DNA of 8,940 nucleotides, from positions 1 through 8,940 of the forward strand of contig CALAUY010000065.1 of NCBI GenBank assembly GCA_937892015.1, in the 5' to 3' direction. The DNA comes from an uncultured Bacteroidales bacterium (lineage in GTDB: Bacteria > Bacteroidota > Bacteroidia > Bacteroidales > Paludibacteraceae). Every line of letters starts with the position of its first letter. The stretch's first letter is position 1. The position numbers and the translations under genes are program-made. Positions 1-6,387 of the stretch are shown here, one piece after another. The notes under the pieces were generated by a model. It saw only the letters and a program-made list of their open reading frames with translations, was not told the DNA's origin and searched no databases.

Positions 1-26
1 GAGAGGGTTTAGAGCCCGTTCAGAGC

Positions 27-62
27 CGGTTGCAAAAAGTTGTACAAACTTTTGCAGAACCG
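27..62. repeat. long imperfect stem-loop
   Basis: Bases 27-31 (CGGTT) pair with 58-62 (AACCG). 32-37 (GCAAAA) pair with 50-55 (TTTTGC), and 39-41 (GTT) with 47-49 (AAC), leaving A38 and A56-G57 as bulges and a 5-nt loop. This gives about 14 base pairs. No T-run follows on either strand, so it is not an ordinary intrinsic terminator. It could be the 3' structure of a gene lying left of the window, a protein-binding palindrome, or part of a dispersed repeat. The sequence cannot decide between these. Confidence 0.5.
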
Positions 63-231
63 ACGTGGTCAAAAAATCGCCAAGCACAACTCAATTCCCT
101 CATTTCCAGTTACTTACAGTGCACCCCTCGCTTCTTGTTAAAAGAGCTAAAAGTTAAAACACTCTATAATCACCTCATTTTCAGCCATATGTCCCCACTT
201 TTTCAGTCAATTTTGTATATACATTTTTCGA

Positions 232-267
232 ACCTCCTCCATACCTCCTCCATACCTCCTCCATACC
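232..267. repeat. 11-bp tandem repeat, about 3.3 copies
   Basis: The unit ACCTCCTCCAT occurs exactly at 232-242, 243-253 and 254-264, followed by ACC at 265-267 before the sequence turns into a C-run. The period is not a multiple of three, which argues against a coding repeat. A related G-rich array on the opposite strand lies at 602-644. Copy number could vary between strains by slippage. Confidence 0.85.
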
Positions 268-273
268 CCCTCT
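258..273 (+). repeat. left arm of 16-bp perfect inverted repeat
   Basis: Bases 258-273 are CCTCCATACCCCCTCT, the exact reverse complement of 629-644. The arms sit at the inner edge of the left 11-bp array and the outer edge of the right G-rich array, about 355 bp apart. They could be ends of a small non-autonomous element, or simply related low-complexity repeats in opposite orientation. Confidence 0.6.
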
Positions 274-310
274 CTTTATCCCCTCGAAAAACAGACTTTA
301 CCACTTCTCT

Positions 311-327
311 TTTCGTACCCCTCCCCC
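311..327. repeat. truncated copy of the REP-like element
   Basis: The 17 bases at 311-327 (TTTCGTACCCCTCCCCC) are identical to 446-462, the start of the first full REP-like copy. Sequence identity ends there, so both hairpins of the full element are missing. It looks like a decayed or partial member of the same repeat family. Confidence 0.65.
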
Positions 328-445
328 CTGTAAGAATGAATAATTTGTAAATTTGTAAATTTCTTTCCTCGCAAGCTCGGACGATCTGCTCCGCTGTGGT
401 AAATTGGATAGTTTCTTTTCTGAAGACGCTTGGCAGATAATGCAG

Positions 446-498
446 TTTCGTACCCCTCCCCCGCAAGCGGTCCCCCTCCCCTACCCTAGGGGAGGAGT
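446..498. repeat. REP-like double-hairpin repeat, copy A
   Basis: This copy starts with a CGTACCCCTCC lead at 449-459, then a small palindrome CCGCAAGCGG at 461-470. A 9-bp perfect stem follows: CCTCCCCTA at 475-483 and TAGGGGAGG at 487-495, with a 3-nt loop. The layout is shared with copy B at 552-599; the two differ at one base before the small palindrome, in the spacer between hairpins (4 against 2 nt) and in the loop. The G-rich arm can also pair with the CCCCTCC lead, so alternative folds exist. The architecture resembles REP elements that are mobilised by RAYT (TnpA-REP) transposases in other bacteria; no such gene is in the window. Confidence 0.7.
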
Positions 499-548
499 CA
501 AGTAAGTAACGAGGACTAATGGGACTAAAGAATAGTAAAGAACGTGAG

Positions 549-599
549 TACCGTACCCCTCCACCGCAAGCGGGACCTCCCCTACCTTAGGGGAGGAGT
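549..599. repeat. REP-like double-hairpin repeat, copy B
   Basis: The second full copy has its lead at 552-562, the CCGCAAGCGG palindrome at 564-573, and a 9-bp stem (576-584 with 588-596, loop CCT). It lies 103 nt from copy A in the same orientation. On the minus strand its large hairpin begins about 49 nt after the ftsE stop codon, so it could shape or protect the 3' end of the DUF349-ftsE transcript. It lacks a following U-run, so classical intrinsic termination is not supported. Confidence 0.7.
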
Positions 600-601
600 T
601 T

Positions 602-644
602 GGATAGAGGGGGTATAGAGAGGGGTATAGAGGGGGTATGGAGG
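602..644. repeat. G-rich degenerate 11/12-bp tandem array abutting the ftsE stop
   Basis: Units GGGGTATAGAG at 610-620 and 622-632 and GGGGTATGGAG at 633-643 are preceded by a decayed unit at about 602-609. The array ends one base before the stop codon of the ftsE-like gene (646-648). Together with GGGG at 590-593 there are four runs of four or more G on the plus strand, so a G-quadruplex is conceivable, though the loops are long. Bases 629-644 form the right arm of the 16-bp inverted repeat with 258-273. Confidence 0.7.
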
Positions 645-645
645 C

Positions 646-1311
646 TTATTCTTCGGTTATTTTGTTGTTTTCGAAGCGGAACTTGCGTCCGTGGTAGTCG
701 CGTACCCAGGCGGGATTGTGCGTGGCGATGATAACGGTTGTTCCGGCTTGTTGGATGGCTTTGAGCAGCTCCATTATCTCCGCACCTGTTTGGTTGTCGA
801 GGTTACCGGTAGGTTCATCGGCAAGGACGATGGCGGGCGAGTTGAGCAGGGCTCGTGCGATGACGATGCGTTGCTGTTCGCCGCCGGAGAGTTGGTGGGG
901 CATCTTGTATGCTTTAGTAGCCATATCCACCTGCTCGAGCACATCTTGGACGTGAGCACGCATCATTTTCTTGTTGCGCCACCCCGTTGCGCGCAGCACG
1001 AAGAGGAGGTTCTCCTCGACTGTTCGGTCGAAAAGGAGTTGAAAATCCTGGAACACAATACCTATCTTGCGTCGGATGTGGGGAATCTGTCTGCGACGCA
1101 GTTTGGTTAAGTCGTATTCGAGCAGTTGTGCCTGTCCGGCAGCAATGGGCAGTTCGCCGTAGAAGGTCTTGAGTAGCGAAGATTTGCCGCTCCCGACGCG
1201 TCCTAACAGATAGACCCACTCGCCCTCACCAATCTCGAAAGAGACATCGCGAAGCACCACTTGCTCTTCTTGGCGGATCTCCACGCCCGAATATTTAATG
1301 AGTGCTGCCAT
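646..1311 (-). CDS. ftsE: FtsE-like ABC transporter ATP-binding protein
   Basis: This 221-residue ABC ATPase is complete. Visible motifs are Walker A GRVGSGKS at 37-44, the Q-loop glutamine at 88, signature LSGGEQQR at 141-148, Walker B IVLADE at 161-166 and the H-loop histidine at 198. The length and the ADEPTGNLD segment fit the FtsE/LolD group, and the Bacteroidota FtsE is the nearest match I recognise. FtsE works with the membrane protein FtsX to couple ATP hydrolysis to activation of cell-wall hydrolases at division. No ftsX is adjacent; in Bacteroidota ftsX commonly lies elsewhere. The start ATG at 1311 is 1 nt after the DUF349 stop, so the two are almost certainly co-transcribed. An alternative is a LolD/MacB-type ATPase for another permease. 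Confidence 0.88.
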   Translation of the reverse strand: MAALIKYSGVEIRQEEQVVLRDVSFEIGEGEWVYLLGRVGSGKSSLLKTFYGELPIAAGQAQLLEYDLTKLRRRQIPHIRRKIGIVFQDFQLLFDRTVEENLLFVLRATGWRNKKMMRAHVQDVLEQVDMATKAYKMPHQLSGGEQQRIVIARALLNSPAIVLADEPTGNLDNQTGAEIMELLKAIQQAGTTVIIATHNPAWVRDYHGRKFRFENNKITEE

Positions 1312-1312
1312 A

Positions 1313-2773
1313 CTATTCTGCCGCGTCCATCTGTGCGATTTTCGCCTCTATTTCGTCCATTTTCTTCTTGTTGGCTTCTATTTTCTGCTGCATGCTCTTG
1401 AGCAGCCCTTCTGCCTTTCCGGAGAAGAAGCCCATGTTGTTCTCCATGGTCTTTGTTTCGAGTTGTATTGCCTCGTACATCCGCACCAACTTGCGTCGAT
1501 CTCCACTCAGTTCGTCGTCTTTGCTGCGTTGTGCTCGGCGTTCTTCCTGCCGCTTGATATATGCCTCGTGGTCGGCATGGAACGCTTTCTTTTTCTCCTC
1601 GAAGAAATGGTCGCAAGCGGCGGAGAACTGTTTCCACACCTCTTCGCTGTACTTGCGTGGGACGGCACCTATCTGTTTCCACTGTTTCTGCAACTCAATC
1701 AGCTTGTCGGTTGTCTCTTTCCATTCGGTACTGTCCTTGAGTTCTTCGGCTTGCCGGAGTAGTTCTTTCTTCTTCTTGAGGTTGGCGTTCATCTCGTCGC
1801 GCAGTCCCTTATAGAAAGCTGTTTTTGCTTGGTAGAACTTGTCGGTGACGGCGCGGAAATCGTCGTACACGGCCTGGTTGTGCTTCTTAGGAGCAAAACC
1901 TATCGTGCGCCATTCGGCCTGTATGGCTTGTATTTTCGCAGTAGCCTCGTCCCACTGTTTGTTGGTCTTGAGTCCCTCTGTTTGTATCTCGGCCGCCCGC
2001 TCGATGAGTGCCTGTTTTTTCTGCAGGTTCTCCTCTTCTTTAGCGTGAATCTTGTCGAAATACTCTTGGTGGCGCTTGTTGATGACGGTACTGGCCTCTT
2101 TGAATCGGTTCCAGAGGTCTTCTCGCAGTTCGCGTGACACGGGTCCGATGTTCGCCCACTCTTCGTGCAGTTGTTGCAACGCGCGGTTGGCGACTACAAT
2201 GTCGGGATTATCTTGTAGTGCCTCTGCTTGTTCGCAGAGTGCCGTTTTCTCTTGGAGGTTTTTCTTGAAGTCGTACTCACGCAGTTCGAAGTTGATTTTC
2301 ACGAGGTCGTAGAACTGCTCTCCGTAGTGTTGGTACTCTTTCCAAAGAGCCGCCACTTGGGGTGCGGGCACAGGGCCGATGGTTTTCCATTCGGCTTGTA
2401 AGTCGCGCATTTTCTGCAAGTTAGCTGTCACGTCGGCAGTCTCTGACTCGGCGAGTTCCTTCATCTGCGCGAGGATGTTCTGTTTGCGCAGCAAGTTCTG
2501 CTGCTGTTCGGCCTCGCGTGCAGCGTTTGCCTCGGCACGTCGCTGCTTGTAGATGCTGAACAACTGCTTGAAATCCTGTTCAATCTCATCCACTGCAGGC
2601 TTGTATTCTGCCATGTTCTCGCCAAGCTCTTCGGCCTTCTTTTTAGCAGCTTCTTGTTCTTGGTGATAGATGCGATAAAACTGATTCTTCAGCTCTTCGA
2701 CCTGGTCTTTTACTTCGTTGACGTCATTGCTGAGCAGAGCTTTCAACTGCTCCAAGAGTTCTTGTTTTTCCAT
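1313..2773 (-). CDS. DUF349 repeat coiled-coil protein
   Basis: This is a 486-residue, highly charged, almost entirely helical cytoplasmic protein with no signal peptide or membrane segment. Four DUF349 repeats are marked by the W-x-x-I-G core at residues 129-133 (WKTIG), 206-210 (WANIG), 288-292 (WRTIG) and 365-369 (WKQIG), a period of 77-82 residues. The N-terminal ~110 residues look like a degenerate extra unit and the last ~60 form a coiled coil. The molecular function of DUF349 proteins is not established. I chose the ATG at 2773 (MEKQEL) over one seven codons upstream, because the predicted promoter would put transcription initiation near 2797-2800, leaving no leader for the longer form. 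The gene heads a unit with ftsE. Confidence 0.9.
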   Translation of the reverse strand: MEKQELLEQLKALLSNDVNEVKDQVEELKNQFYRIYHQEQEAAKKKAEELGENMAEYKPAVDEIEQDFKQLFSIYKQRRAEANAAREAEQQQNLLRKQNILAQMKELAESETADVTANLQKMRDLQAEWKTIGPVPAPQVAALWKEYQHYGEQFYDLVKINFELREYDFKKNLQEKTALCEQAEALQDNPDIVVANRALQQLHEEWANIGPVSRELREDLWNRFKEASTVINKRHQEYFDKIHAKEEENLQKKQALIERAAEIQTEGLKTNKQWDEATAKIQAIQAEWRTIGFAPKKHNQAVYDDFRAVTDKFYQAKTAFYKGLRDEMNANLKKKKELLRQAEELKDSTEWKETTDKLIELQKQWKQIGAVPRKYSEEVWKQFSAACDHFFEEKKKAFHADHEAYIKRQEERRAQRSKDDELSGDRRKLVRMYEAIQLETKTMENNMGFFSGKAEGLLKSMQQKIEANKKKMDEIEAKIAQMDAAE

Positions 2774-2968
2774 TTTTCTTGAGTTTATAAACAAAATCGA
2801 CTACAAAGTTAAACATTTTTTTTCAATTGCGCAAGATAAAAATGCATTTGTCGGTTAGAAAAGTGCTTTTTTGTACTGAAAAAGTGCATTTTTCGCGTTT
2901 TTCCCTGTGAAATGTGTTACTTTTTGTTCGTCATTAATACTTATCGGTGTAATATTCTTTGATGTTGT
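2774..2968. other. AT-rich intergenic region between the two transcription units
   Basis: This ~195-nt gap separates the end of the glycosyltransferase run from the DUF349 gene. It holds the predicted promoter at 2797-2835 and a perfect 10-bp palindrome AAATGCATTT at 2840-2849. It also holds two direct copies of AAAAGTGC, the second inside a near-palindrome (GAAAAAGTGCATTTTTC, about 2879-2895). The second forms a weak 6-bp A/T stem that could assist termination of the upstream operon, but no GC-rich terminator is present. Confidence 0.5.
2797..2835 (-). promoter_or_regulatory. predicted Bacteroidota-type promoter for DUF349-ftsE
   Basis: On the minus strand, TAACTTTG (2811-2804) fits the Bacteroidota -7 consensus TAnnTTTG exactly. 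A CTTG (2835-2832) lies 20 nt further upstream, the expected place for the -33 TTTG element. Initiation would be around 2797-2800, giving a leader of about 25 nt to the ATG at 2773. The match is by eye. Confidence 0.55.
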
Positions 2969-4090
2969 TCAGATCAGTTCGTTATAGATTGCTCTGGCCG
3001 TTTGGAGTACGACGCTGTCGGTGAACAGTTCCTCGACGCGCTCTTTTGCGGCACGTGCCATCTGCTCACGAAGCTGTTTGTCTGCCACCAGTTTGTCGAT
3101 GGCCTTGGCAAACGCCACATCGTCTGCAAGCGGCACTTCTAACCCCGTCTGTCCATTGAGTGTCACCCAGTTGACGCCCGACCCCGGGATAGTGAACGTG
3201 ACGGGTACGGCCTCGCAGTACATCGCTTCGGCCAGTGCCACGCCGAACGCCTCTGCTTTGTTGATTGACGGGAAGGCGAATATCTCCGCTGCACGATAGT
3301 AGCAACGTATATCATTGACTGACAGTCGTCCGAGGAACGTGATGCGTTCTCTACCAATGGCCAGTTTGCGGTAATACTCGGTCTCGGGTCCCGTTCCGGC
3401 GATGAGTATCTGCACGTTCTGTTTCATGTACCGTTCAGCTCGGATAAGGTGCTCAATACCCTTGTAGGGTATGTGTCGTCCGACAAAAAGGACGAGCGTC
3501 TTGCCGCTGTAATGCTTGTGGATGTTTGCAATCCGTTTGTCGTCACCCTTGTGCGGATTGAGTTCGTCGGCGATAATGCCGTTGGGTAGTACCCGCACTT
3601 TGTTCTGCACTTTCATGAGTTGCGGCGAGTGCTCCATATAGACGGGACTGGTTGCCAGAACCAAGTCGGCTCGGTGCAAGATGCGGTTCTCCCACGGCAA
3701 GATCATCTTGTAGAAAACGCCCTTAGCGAGTATGTCGGAGTGCCAATGCAGCACGAGCATCGTCTGTTTGGGTAAAGCCCTGAGAACCAATGGATAAACG
3801 AACGGGTTCGGGGCGTGCAGATGCACCAAGTCGGGGTGATACATGTTGATGACGTGGCGCAACATGCGTCCGTACTTGACGGCAATGGACTGACTGAGCA
3901 CTTTGGCCTGAACGCCAATACGATACACCTTGACACCATTGATCAGTTCTTCGGCCGTCTCGCGGTCACCGGAAAAACAAATAACCACGTTGCTGTAATC
4001 CGTCAGTCCCTCGGTCAGTTGTCGTGTGACCGCTTCAATCCCCCCATTGTAAGGAAAATAGTACTTTGCTATATGTAGAATCGTTTTCAT
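2969..4090 (-). CDS. GT4-family (GT-B fold) glycosyltransferase
   Basis: This is a 373-residue retaining-type glycosyltransferase of the GT4 group. It has an N-terminal acceptor domain with the glycine-rich NGGIEAV loop at 15-21, and a C-terminal nucleotide-sugar domain beginning near LVLFVGRHIPYKG (199-211). The conserved E-x7-E motif is EAFGVALAE at 280-288. No transmembrane segment is evident, so it would act at the cytoplasmic face of the inner membrane, adding a sugar to a lipid-linked glycan. Length is normal for the family. The start ATG at 4090 overlaps the preceding gene's stop by 4 nt (ATGA), indicating translational coupling. Donor and acceptor cannot be read from the sequence; capsule, O-antigen or A-LPS type glycans are all possible. 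Confidence 0.9.
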   Translation of the reverse strand: MKTILHIAKYYFPYNGGIEAVTRQLTEGLTDYSNVVICFSGDRETAEELINGVKVYRIGVQAKVLSQSIAVKYGRMLRHVINMYHPDLVHLHAPNPFVYPLVLRALPKQTMLVLHWHSDILAKGVFYKMILPWENRILHRADLVLATSPVYMEHSPQLMKVQNKVRVLPNGIIADELNPHKGDDKRIANIHKHYSGKTLVLFVGRHIPYKGIEHLIRAERYMKQNVQILIAGTGPETEYYRKLAIGRERITFLGRLSVNDIRCYYRAAEIFAFPSINKAEAFGVALAEAMYCEAVPVTFTIPGSGVNWVTLNGQTGLEVPLADDVAFAKAIDKLVADKQLREQMARAAKERVEELFTDSVVLQTARAIYNELI

Positions 4091-5055
4091 CGTTGTATGT
4101 TGTTAATCAGTCGTTTAACAGCCGACAGAATGGCCGTCTCGTCGGTTGGGTCGAAGTACAACACCGTCAGTCCCTGCCGGAGATAGGGGTCACACGTCTC
4201 GTGTAGGACGGGTATGTCGGCAACAGCGACGGGACATCCGCAAGCAAGGGCCTCTATGGGTGGGATGCCGAACCCCTCGAAGAGTGAGGGGTAGATGAAG
4301 CCCGCAGCTGTGCGGTACAAGTGACGTAAGTCGTTGTCGGTGACGCGACCGAGCATCTCAACGTTCGTGGCATGGGGGATTCCCGTCTCGGCAAAAACGC
4401 GGTTGGTGCCACCCACTATCTTCAGATGCAGAGCGGGGTCTGCAGCCACTGCCCGAACGAGTCGGGGGAGGTTCTTCCTCGGGGCGAGTGATGCCACTGC
4501 CAGCACGAACGGCAGTCTGTCCACCGCTGCATGGGTGAAAAAACGGGTGTTTATCTCGGGCGGGATAACCGTTATTTTGTGTTCATTGAGGAACGGATAA
4601 CGGGTGAGTATATCCTGTTTGGAGGCGTTGCTGACGGTGATTATCTGTTCAGCATGTCGGGCACAGAGTGGCGTCATCCATCGATAGAACAGGTAGTAGG
4701 CCCTGCTGTACCAACGCGGGTTGTAGAGGAAAGCGAGGTCGTGAATGGTCATCACCGTGTGTGGGATGAGTAATGGGGCGAGTCCCATCAGGCAGAGCAG
4801 TGTGGCGTGACGCTTGAAGACGAAGAACCATGGCAGCACCAACTGTGCCCAGAAATGCGAGTGTCCCCACCCGAAACGCCGAACGGTCATGCCCTCCAAA
4901 TCGTAGTCCGAAGATAGTTTTCCGTGCGGACAAACCAACGTGAATGCCGTGCCCTCACGCAGCATTTTCCGGCAACGCTCGTACGCGTAGCGGTTGACAC
5001 CCGTGATGGGTTGAGTCAGAAAGCGACCATTGATATACAGTTGGTTAGACGACAT
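4087..5055 (-). CDS. GT4-like (GT-B fold) glycosyltransferase
   Basis: This 322-residue protein is somewhat shorter than a typical GT4 enzyme. Landmarks are TGVNRYAYE at 18-26 (acceptor-side loop), TIHDLAFLYNP at 103-113, APRKN at 191-195 where the donor domain begins, and the E-x7-E motif EGFGIPPIE at 260-268. The pattern resembles the mannosyl/rhamnosyltransferase-type members of the family, but specificity is inference. The C-terminal helix after the last Rossmann strand is short, ending at INNIQR. It starts 3 nt after the stop of the upstream glycosyltransferase and overlaps the downstream one by 4 nt, so the three are likely made together and may add successive sugars to one glycan. Confidence 0.88.
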   Translation of the reverse strand: MSSNQLYINGRFLTQPITGVNRYAYERCRKMLREGTAFTLVCPHGKLSSDYDLEGMTVRRFGWGHSHFWAQLVLPWFFVFKRHATLLCLMGLAPLLIPHTVMTIHDLAFLYNPRWYSRAYYLFYRWMTPLCARHAEQIITVSNASKQDILTRYPFLNEHKITVIPPEINTRFFTHAAVDRLPFVLAVASLAPRKNLPRLVRAVAADPALHLKIVGGTNRVFAETGIPHATNVEMLGRVTDNDLRHLYRTAAGFIYPSLFEGFGIPPIEALACGCPVAVADIPVLHETCDPYLRQGLTVLYFDPTDETAILSAVKRLINNIQR

Positions 5056-5058
5056 GCA

Positions 5059-6376
5059 CTATTTCTTCTTGAGTAAAAACGTGTGGTTCTCGGGGCGGCA
5101 ATAAACGGCAAGCATACTCTTGAGGAACAGGGGATATCGCTTGTAGCCGATGAGCCGGAAAAGGAGCTGATAGAAGCGGTTGAGTCGGGTGACGTTCTTC
5201 TTCATGTCGGGGTAGTTCTGCGGCGTAAAGCGGTCGGAGTTGGTGTCGGCAAGGAGGTGTGAGTGCTCCAGTCGTGCGTAGAACGTGCCGTCCCCCACCG
5301 CGAACGGGTTGCCCACCATCTCGCCCTCGGTAAGCAAACCATGATAGAGTCGTCGATGGAACGCATCGATGGTGCGACCGTTGGCATACGTGCCATACGA
5401 GTACGTGAGCCCTATATATTTATTAAAGGTGTCGAGCTGTTCGGTGATGGCCTTGCGATATGCGTCATTGATGAGGTCGATGTCGGCATAAGAACTGATA
5501 TTCAGTCGTTGATGCGAGATAGTGCCCTCGATGAGTCGGGTGTAACTATACCCCGAGAAATGCACAAACACCAATGGTACGAGGGGCGAGTCGGCATCAG
5601 TACGGGAACGGACGCATAGTCCGTCGGGTGTGGACACTATCTCTCGCTCAAAATAGTTCCACGGGGCCACATTGACACCGAGGTCACGCACTACGCAGAC
5701 TGGAGTTCAGACGTGTGCTCTTCCGATCTACATTGACACCGAGGTCACGCACTACGCAGAGTTGGTCGGCGAAGAGTGCCGGCACCCAATCCATCCATTT
5801 CTGGTCGGTGAAATTGCCGACACTGCGGTCAGTGAACGCGTTGTCGTCCATCCGTACACGCCACCAATCGAGGAAAGTGCGCACTGCAGGGCTGTCTTTG
5901 AGCCCGCAGAAACCGAGATTGTATATGCCATTGCAGTTGAATGTCCACTCGGGTTGGTCACCATGGTATCGGACGTGCGTCTCCACCACGTGTGGGGTGA
6001 GAATCACTTCGGCCTCGTTGAGTCGGCTGAAAAGCGACGTGAGTGGCGCGAACGTGTAGATATCGGGGTCGAAGAACAGCACTTCGGTGTAACCTTGCGA
6101 GAACAGGTACTGAAAGCACGCAGGTTTGATGGCAGTGCAGAACTCCGTCAGATTGTACTGAAACGCCATCGTTGTCCATTGCTCGTCGGGATAATCCAAG
6201 ACACGGCGGGCTATATGGATATGATTATCAAGGGGTTCGGCACTGTTCTCGAACTCGTCTGCCACAAAGATATGGAACGCCACATCGGGGTTGCGTTGCA
6301 CGACCGAATCACGCAGAATAGAAGCTAATCCGATATAATTCTTTGCCACGATAGTGAAAGCGCCTTTACGAGCCAT
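5059..6376 (-). CDS. GT-A-type glycosyltransferase, split by adapter artefact
   Basis: As given, the frame breaks into an N-terminal part (from ATG at 6376, running into nonsense residues DRKSTRLNSS encoded by adapter) and a C-terminal part (ending at 5059). Deleting one 61-nt period (5669-5729 or 5700-5760) fuses them into a continuous 418-residue protein, reading LGVNV-APWN across the junction. Features in the fused numbering are IKP at 83-85, the metal-binding DxD motif FFDPDIY at 101-107, YNLGFCGL at 152-159, and FVHFSGY at 250-256. These fit a nucleotide-diphospho-sugar (GT-A) transferase resembling the GT8 group, with a family-specific C-terminal half. A longer start 40 codons upstream would run back into the preceding gene in another frame, so MARKG is preferred. 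It lies 11 nt after the secreted-protein gene and 3 nt before the next glycosyltransferase. Substrate is unknown. Confidence 0.85.
5669..5699. repeat. 31-bp direct duplication flanking the adapter, left copy
   Basis: Bases 5669-5699 are identical to 5730-5760, with the adapter between them. The duplicated bases encode part of the glycosyltransferase (…VVRDLGVNV…). The arrangement is what results when an untrimmed read ending in adapter is merged back into the contig. Confidence 0.95.
5698..5729 (-). other. Illumina TruSeq adapter sequence (assembly contaminant)
   Basis: The 32 bases at 5698-5729 match the 3' end of the TruSeq read-2 adapter exactly (ending GTGTGCTCTTCCGATCT on the plus strand). 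On the minus strand they read as the familiar read-through adapter starting AGATCGGAAGAGC. Two bases at the left edge (5698-5699) are shared with the flanking repeat. This is not biological sequence. Confidence 0.97.
5730..5760. repeat. 31-bp direct duplication flanking the adapter, right copy
   Basis: This is the second identical copy of the 31-bp segment at 5669-5699. One copy and the adapter together make a 61-nt excess, which is 1 modulo 3 and accounts exactly for the frame change between the two halves of the gene. Confidence 0.95.
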
Positions 6377-6387
6377 GTTATTGGTTT

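Larger units (their letters stand above)
1..645. other. repeat-dense non-coding region downstream of ftsE
   Basis: No convincing gene is seen here. Open frames exist on both strands, but they run through tandem repeats and hairpins and have no recognisable domain over their length. Contents in order: an imperfect 11-bp doublet (about 10-31), a long stem-loop (27-62), AT-rich sequence without clear structure (63-231), an 11-bp tandem array (232-267), a truncated REP-like copy (311-327), an 8-bp ATTTGTAA doublet (343-362), a stretch that could be a decayed gene end on the minus strand (about 350-450), two full REP-like copies (446-498 and 549-599), a GGACTAA doublet (513-528), and a G-rich degenerate 11/12-bp array (602-644) reaching the base next to the ftsE stop codon. 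Base composition is strongly strand-skewed: C-rich at 232-330 and 451-486, G-rich at 590-644. Confidence 0.7.

Noticed and set aside
30..350. 106-codon plus-strand open frame
   Set aside because: It runs through a hairpin and the C-rich tandem repeat, giving a low-complexity Pro/Ser/Leu product with no domain and no promoter or ribosome-binding context.
341..362. Plus-strand promoter (TAAATTTG at 348-355 fits TAnnTTTG)
   Set aside because: It sits in an AT-rich 8-bp tandem doublet and no credible plus-strand gene follows.
475..596. Classical intrinsic terminators for the DUF349-ftsE unit
   Set aside because: The stems are strong, but on the minus strand they are followed by C/G-rich sequence rather than a U-run. 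I kept them as REP-like repeats with a possible 3'-end role.
232..644. CRISPR array
   Set aside because: Repeats are 11-12 bp in direct tandem without unique spacers, and no cas gene is present.
258..644. Insertion sequence bounded by inverted repeats
   Set aside because: There is no transposase gene between the arms and no target-site duplication could be recognised; at most it is a non-autonomous element.
1298..1814. Plus-strand open frames of 154-170 codons opposite the DUF349 gene
   Set aside because: They are Ser/Phe/Leu-rich antisense shadows of a lysine- and glutamate-rich coding region with four clear DUF349 repeats.
5059..5691. A separate 210-residue gene on the minus strand
   Set aside because: Its first eight residues fall in the duplicated 31 bp and it lacks a catalytic GT-A core. 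It is the C-terminal half of the interrupted glycosyltransferase.
5669..5760. Biological tandem duplication, programmed frameshift or phase-variation site
   Set aside because: The spacer between the copies is an exact commercial adapter sequence, so a sequencing artefact explains everything.
5672..6328. Long plus-strand open frame of 218 codons starting in the adapter
   Set aside because: Its first residues (containing TGVQTCALPI) are translated adapter, and the rest is the antisense of the well-supported minus-strand glycosyltransferase.
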